Assembly: GCA_017547865.1 (NCBI GenBank)
Contig: JAFYOA010000029.1
Location: forward strand, 1 to 8,142
From: Clostridia bacterium
GTDB taxonomy: Bacteria > Bacillota_A > Clostridia > Oscillospirales > Acutalibacteraceae
DNA length: 8,142 nt
Direction of reading: 5' to 3'
In this document: piece after piece, positions 5,128 to 8,142 of the stretch
Numbering within the stretch: position 1 is the stretch's first letter
Layout: every line of letters begins with the position of its first letter
The notes under the pieces: generated by a model
What the model saw: only the letters and a program-made list of their open reading frames with translations
Told to the model about the DNA's origin: nothing
Databases searched by the model: none
Position numbers and translations under genes: made by a program

Positions 5128-7722
5128 TTATTCAAAGTGATAGGTGCCGGCGGTCAAAGTCTGCTTATGGCCGCAAGGCAGTTCCAGTTCGGCCGTGCAG
5201 CCAAAGGGAATGGTAAAGTCATAGGCAAAGCCGTTTTCGGTGGTCTTCCAGGCGCTCTTGTAGGTGCCGCAGGGAGAATCGAAAGTGGCAGAAGCAGCGC
5301 CCAGGCGGGCATCCGGCTGGGGTGCCAGGCGAATCTTCTTAAAGCCGGGAACTTCTTCCACCGGGTTGATGCCCAGCACGTTGCGGTATACCCACTCCAT
5401 CACCGCGCCGTAGGCGTAGTGGTTCATGGAGTTCATGCTGATGCCGCTGATCTTGCCGTTGGGCAGCACGCTGTTCCAGCGTTCCCACACGGTGGTGGCG
5501 CCCATGTTCACTTCGTACAGCCAGCTGGGGAAGTTCTCGTTGAGCAGCAGGGTGTAAGCCATATCGTTGGCGCCGTTGTTGGAAAGAGCACGGCACAGGC
5601 AGGGTGTGCCCAGGAAGCCGGTCTGCAGGTAGTTGTTGTTCAGGCCCAGTTTATGCAGCAGACGCTCCACGGTCTTGGCGATAAAACGATCTTCGCACAG
5701 GCCGAAGAACAGGCTCATGGCAAGGCCGGTCTGGGTATCGGCGGCGCAGCGGCCGGTTTCGGTGAAGAAATCCTTGCAGATGGCATCCAGGGTCTTCTTG
5801 GCGCGCAGCTCATACAAAGCCTGTTCGCCGGTACGGCCCAGCACGCCGGCAGCCTTGGCCACCAGGGTCTGCGAATAATAGTAATAAGCGGAGCACAGGA
5901 AGGTCAGGTCTGTGCCGCCCAGGCAGTAGTCGTTGTCAAAACCGGACTTGGCACCGTCCATGGCCAGCCAGTCGCCATAGTGGAAGCGGTTGCCCAGCCA
6001 CAGGCCGTCTTCGCCCTCTTCGTTGCGGTGCACCCATTCCACCCAGGCCTTCATGCCGTCAAAGCCGGTTTCCAGAATCTTCTTGTTGCCGGAATAGAGG
6101 TAGGTCATCCACGGAACGATGACACCGGCATCGGCCCAGCCGCAGCGGCCCTGGTTCATATCGTTGCCGTCCTTAAAGCGGCTCTTCACCATAATGGGAG
6201 CCACATCCGGCACCTTGCCTTCGGCGATCTTCTGTTCTTCATACAGGTCGCGGCAGTACTTGGTGTAGAAAGCGTAGCAATCCATATGGAAGCCGGCGGT
6301 GGAGCAGAACACCTGCGCGTCGCCGGTCCAGCCCATGCGCTCGTCACGCTGGGGGCAGTCGGTGGGAACGTCCACGAAGTTGCCCTTCTGGCCCCACAGG
6401 CTGTTGAGGAACAGACGGTTCACCTTGGGGTTGGCGGTCTCGATCACGCCGGTCTGGCGCAGATCGGAACACAGCACGCAGCCGGTGAAATCGGCGGGAT
6501 CCACGGTCTCAAGGCCTTCGATCTTCACATAACGGAAGCCGTAGAAGGTAAAGTAGGGGCGCAGCTTGGTGGGACGGCCATCGGAAACAAAGCGGTATTC
6601 CGCCAGAGCGGAACGCATATTGGCATTGTAGAAGCAGTCATCCTGCAGCAGTTCGCCGAACAGCAGGCGGACGGTGATGCCCTTGGGGGCGTTCAGGTTC
6701 ATTTCCACCCAGCCGCTCATCACCTGTTCCATATCCAGAACAAACTCGTTCTTGGGGGTGATGATCAGCTTGGGGGTGCGGCGCTCGATGCACTTGATCG
6801 GCAGGCTCAGGCGGGCTTCCGGTTCGGCAATGTAATCAGGCTTGTCGATCACCTTCATGGCGTTCCAGGTATAGCCGTCGCCGGCGGGCAGGTTCCAGTT
6901 TTCAATTTCGTTGGCCTGCACATAGCGTTCGCCTTCGTAAATGCCGCCAAAATCAATGGGAGAAGGCGCGCACTGCCATGTATCGTCGGTGCCGAGCACA
7001 GTGTCGTCCATGCGCAGTTCGCCCAGCAGCATAAACGTATCGGTAAAAATATTGCTGGGGGAACCCAGGTTATTGGTCTCGTAGCAGGGTTTATCGGTGG
7101 GGTTAAAGCCAAAGCGGCCCATGGCCCAGCCGTAACCCATCATCACGCCCACGGTGTTTTCGCCTTCCACCAGCAGGTCGGTGATGTCGTAGGTCTGGTA
7201 CTGCAGCCACTTATCGTAGGCGGTGCAGTTGGGGGTCAGGTATTCATCGTCGGCCTTCACACCGTTGATGTACAGTTCGTACAGACCCAGGCCGGTGAAG
7301 TAAGCACGGGCAGTCTTCGGCTTTTCATTTAAAGTAAAGGTCTTGCGCACCACGGGAATTACACCTTTGGGCAGTTCCGGGGTGATCCACTTGCCCTGCC
7401 AGGCATCGCCCATCTTGGCGGTCTCGAACCAGGCGGAATTGGTGGCGGTGTCGCCGTTGTCGGCGCACACGGTCACGCGCCAGTAATAGCGGGTGTAGGG
7501 CTGCAGGGGGCAGGTCACGCGCACATCCAAAGAAGAAAGGCCGGCATCTTCTCCGGTATCCATCAGAATGTTTTTAAAATCGGGATCGGCGGCCACTTCC
7601 ACACGGGCCCAGCGCTGGGCTTTGGCTTCGGTTTCATCCACAATCCAGGAAAGGGACGGTTCGCCCAGATCGAAACCCAGGGGGTTCACGATTCGGTTGG
7701 TCATCAGCTGACGAAGGATCAT
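5128..7722 (-). CDS. alpha-L-rhamnosidase, family GH78
   Basis: 864 residues, full length for a bacterial GH78 enzyme, which releases terminal alpha-L-rhamnose from plant glycosides and polysaccharides by inversion. Domains in order: N-terminal beta-sandwich (about 1-100, ending LQPYTRYYWRVTV...AWFET), Bac_rhamnosid_N (about 122-300, with RAYFTGLGLYELYINGVK at 139-156 and GYGWAMGRFG), the concanavalin-like beta domain (about 305-420, FYGFRYVKIEG), the (alpha/alpha)6 catalytic barrel (about 425-780) and a C-terminal beta domain to 864. The hallmark DVPTDCPQRDERMGWTGDAQ lies at 451-470, GWADAGVIVPW at 528-538 and VWERWNS at 745-751. E461 and E747 are the likely general acid and base by position in the family. 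There is no signal peptide, so the enzyme is cytoplasmic and acts on imported small substrates. AAAAGGAG sits about 10 bases before the ATG at 7722; a second in-frame ATG at 7704 is less well placed. Confidence 0.95.
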   Translation of the reverse strand: MILRQLMTNRIVNPLGFDLGEPSLSWIVDETEAKAQRWARVEVAADPDFKNILMDTGEDAGLSSLDVRVTCPLQPYTRYYWRVTVCADNGDTATNSAWFETAKMGDAWQGKWITPELPKGVIPVVRKTFTLNEKPKTARAYFTGLGLYELYINGVKADDEYLTPNCTAYDKWLQYQTYDITDLLVEGENTVGVMMGYGWAMGRFGFNPTDKPCYETNNLGSPSNIFTDTFMLLGELRMDDTVLGTDDTWQCAPSPIDFGGIYEGERYVQANEIENWNLPAGDGYTWNAMKVIDKPDYIAEPEARLSLPIKCIERRTPKLIITPKNEFVLDMEQVMSGWVEMNLNAPKGITVRLLFGELLQDDCFYNANMRSALAEYRFVSDGRPTKLRPYFTFYGFRYVKIEGLETVDPADFTGCVLCSDLRQTGVIETANPKVNRLFLNSLWGQKGNFVDVPTDCPQRDERMGWTGDAQVFCSTAGFHMDCYAFYTKYCRDLYEEQKIAEGKVPDVAPIMVKSRFKDGNDMNQGRCGWADAGVIVPWMTYLYSGNKKILETGFDGMKAWVEWVHRNEEGEDGLWLGNRFHYGDWLAMDGAKSGFDNDYCLGGTDLTFLCSAYYYYSQTLVAKAAGVLGRTGEQALYELRAKKTLDAICKDFFTETGRCAADTQTGLAMSLFFGLCEDRFIAKTVERLLHKLGLNNNYLQTGFLGTPCLCRALSNNGANDMAYTLLLNENFPSWLYEVNMGATTVWERWNSVLPNGKISGISMNSMNHYAYGAVMEWVYRNVLGINPVEEVPGFKKIRLAPQPDARLGAASATFDSPCGTYKSAWKTTENGFAYDFTIPFGCTAELELPCGHKQTLTAGTYHFE

Positions 7723-7766
7723 TGTATATACACTCCTTTTACCGCAAAGGCGGATTTTCTACGCAC

Positions 7767-7795
7767 ATTGTAGCACGGCAAAGCGCTTTTCACAA
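7767..7795 (-). promoter_or_regulatory. sigma-A promoter of the rhamnosidase gene
   Basis: On the minus strand TTGTGA (7790-7795, 4/6) is spaced 17 bases from TACAAT (7767-7772, 5/6). The start of transcription is expected near 7760, giving a leader of about 38 bases. The leader contains a small CCGC-CTTT-GCGG hairpin (7742-7753) immediately before the Shine-Dalgarno, which might modestly affect ribosome access. Confidence 0.75.
7780..7789. promoter_or_regulatory. LacI/CcpA-type operator candidate in the rhamnosidase promoter spacer
   Basis: AAAGCGCTTT is a perfect 10-bp palindrome with a central CG, the core of LacI/GalR-family and cre operators. It fits cre in the inner eight positions, but the outer TG/CA bases do not match, so a dedicated LacI-family sugar repressor is a slightly better guess than CcpA. 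It occupies the promoter spacer and abuts the -35, so binding would block RNA polymerase. The regulator is not in the window. Confidence 0.6.
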
Positions 7796-7888
7796 GAAAC
7801 GAAAACGTAAAAATTTCCCGTCTTTTTTCGGCAGAAGCAACAAGAACCCGATTGTGTGAAAAAAATATCGGTTTTTGCAGCCTCCCTC

Positions 7889-7917
7889 TTGCGAAATTCG
7901 CGCAAAGCCTTTATAAT
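7889..7917 (+). promoter_or_regulatory. sigma-A promoter of the NifU-like gene
   Basis: TTGCGA (7889-7894, 4/6) is spaced 17 bases from a perfect TATAAT (7912-7917). Transcription should start near 7924, about 42 bases before the ATG at 7966. It is divergent from the rhamnosidase promoter, with about 93 bp between the two -35 elements, enough for independent control. Confidence 0.8.
7891..7901. promoter_or_regulatory. 11-bp palindrome overlapping the -35 of the NifU-like promoter
   Basis: GCGAA and TTCGC arms around a single A form a perfect inverted repeat that covers part of the -35 and the start of the spacer. The position suits a repressor site. No regulator family is recognised from the bases. 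Confidence 0.4.
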
Positions 7918-7926
7918 GATACTGGT

Positions 7927-7938
7927 TGTGTCTACACA
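7927..7938. promoter_or_regulatory. 12-bp inverted repeat at the NifU-like transcription start
   Basis: TGTGT and ACACA arms around CT lie just downstream of the predicted transcription start near 7924. It could be an operator or a weak 5' hairpin in the leader. It could occur by chance, but it is the second symmetric element at this promoter. Confidence 0.4.
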
Positions 7939-7965
7939 TATCCATAAACCGAAAGGAGTACCAAT

Positions 7966-8142
7966 ATGATTATTTCCCATGAAGTGGAAAAGATGTGCAC
8001 AGTTGCCAAGGGCCCGAATCATGGCCCGGCTCCGATCCCGGAAGAAGGCAAGTGGGTAAAATCCCGCGAAATCAGTGACATTTCCGGTCTCACCCATGGT
8101 GTTGGCTGGTGTGCCCCGCAGCAGGGTGCCTGCAAATTGACC
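7966..8142 (+). CDS. NifU-like iron-sulfur cluster scaffold protein, N-terminal part only
   Basis: 59 codons from ATG at 7966 to the window edge with no stop. AAAGGAG lies 7 bases upstream. The visible start (MIISHEVEKMCTVAKGPNHG, then EISDISGLTHGVGWCAPQQGACKLT) resembles a clostridial family annotated as iron-sulfur cluster assembly scaffold, NifU-like, where C49 falls in the first conserved loop before a KLTL strand; C56 is also present. Recognition rests on this family pattern, not on a complete domain. In Clostridia this gene is often followed by a GGGtGRT protein gene, which would lie beyond the right edge. The role would be to hold or transfer Fe-S clusters in the cytoplasm. It is divergent from and probably unrelated to the rhamnosidase. 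Confidence 0.75.
   Translation, partial: MIISHEVEKMCTVAKGPNHGPAPIPEEGKWVKSREISDISGLTHGVGWCAPQQGACKLT

Noticed and set aside
4996..7332. A very long plus-strand open frame (778 codons) opposite the rhamnosidase gene
   Set aside because: It lies entirely antisense to a clear GH78 enzyme plus its terminator; the translation is low-complexity (rich in H, G, V, Q, A) and matches no family. It is a by-product of GC-biased codon use on the other strand.
7759..8097. A 112-codon minus-strand open frame in the divergent intergenic region
   Set aside because: It overlaps both divergent promoters and the start of the NifU-like gene on the opposite strand, with no ribosome site or recognisable domain.

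Overview
The window looks like chromosomal DNA from a gut-type Clostridia, probably an Oscillospiraceae/Ruminococcaceae relative (Faecalibacterium, Gemmiger or Subdoligranulum type). This is inferred from moderately GC-rich coding DNA, strong AAAGGAG-type ribosome sites, sigma-A promoters, and the gene set (XpaC/TelA, GH78 rhamnosidase, a clostridial NifU-like scaffold). No species call is possible from the sequence alone. No tRNA, rRNA, insertion sequence, phage gene or CRISPR array was seen.

Almost everything reads on the minus strand, in three transcription units, each with its own promoter. From the right: (i) a monocistronic alpha-L-rhamnosidase of family GH78 (5128-7722). Its promoter carries a LacI-type palindrome in the spacer, and it ends at a strong terminator (5083-5110). 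(ii) A monocistronic TIM-barrel, glycosidase-like protein (3904-4947) with a TATAAT promoter and a strong terminator (3859-3886). (iii) A four-gene operon: xpaC-like (2740-3738), telA-like (1557-2681), a small divergent LemA-like membrane protein (779-1384), and a TPM-domain membrane protein (1-782, cut by the window edge). It is driven by a near-consensus promoter at 3773-3801. On the plus strand a divergent gene starts at 7966 and runs off the right edge. Its first 59 residues resemble the clostridial NifU-like Fe-S scaffold.

Units (i) and (ii) suggest intracellular breakdown of rhamnose-containing oligosaccharides or glycosides; neither protein has a signal peptide. Unit (iii) joins two gene pairs usually described apart, XpaC-TelA and LemA-TPM. 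Three of its four products have membrane segments and the fourth is a soluble coiled-coil protein, so it may be one envelope or stress-response module. Its function is unknown.

Two start sites follow from promoter positions and Shine-Dalgarno matches rather than the longest frame: xpaC starts at a TTG (3738), and the TIM-barrel gene starts at 4947. In both cases a sigma-A promoter lies inside the longer open frame.
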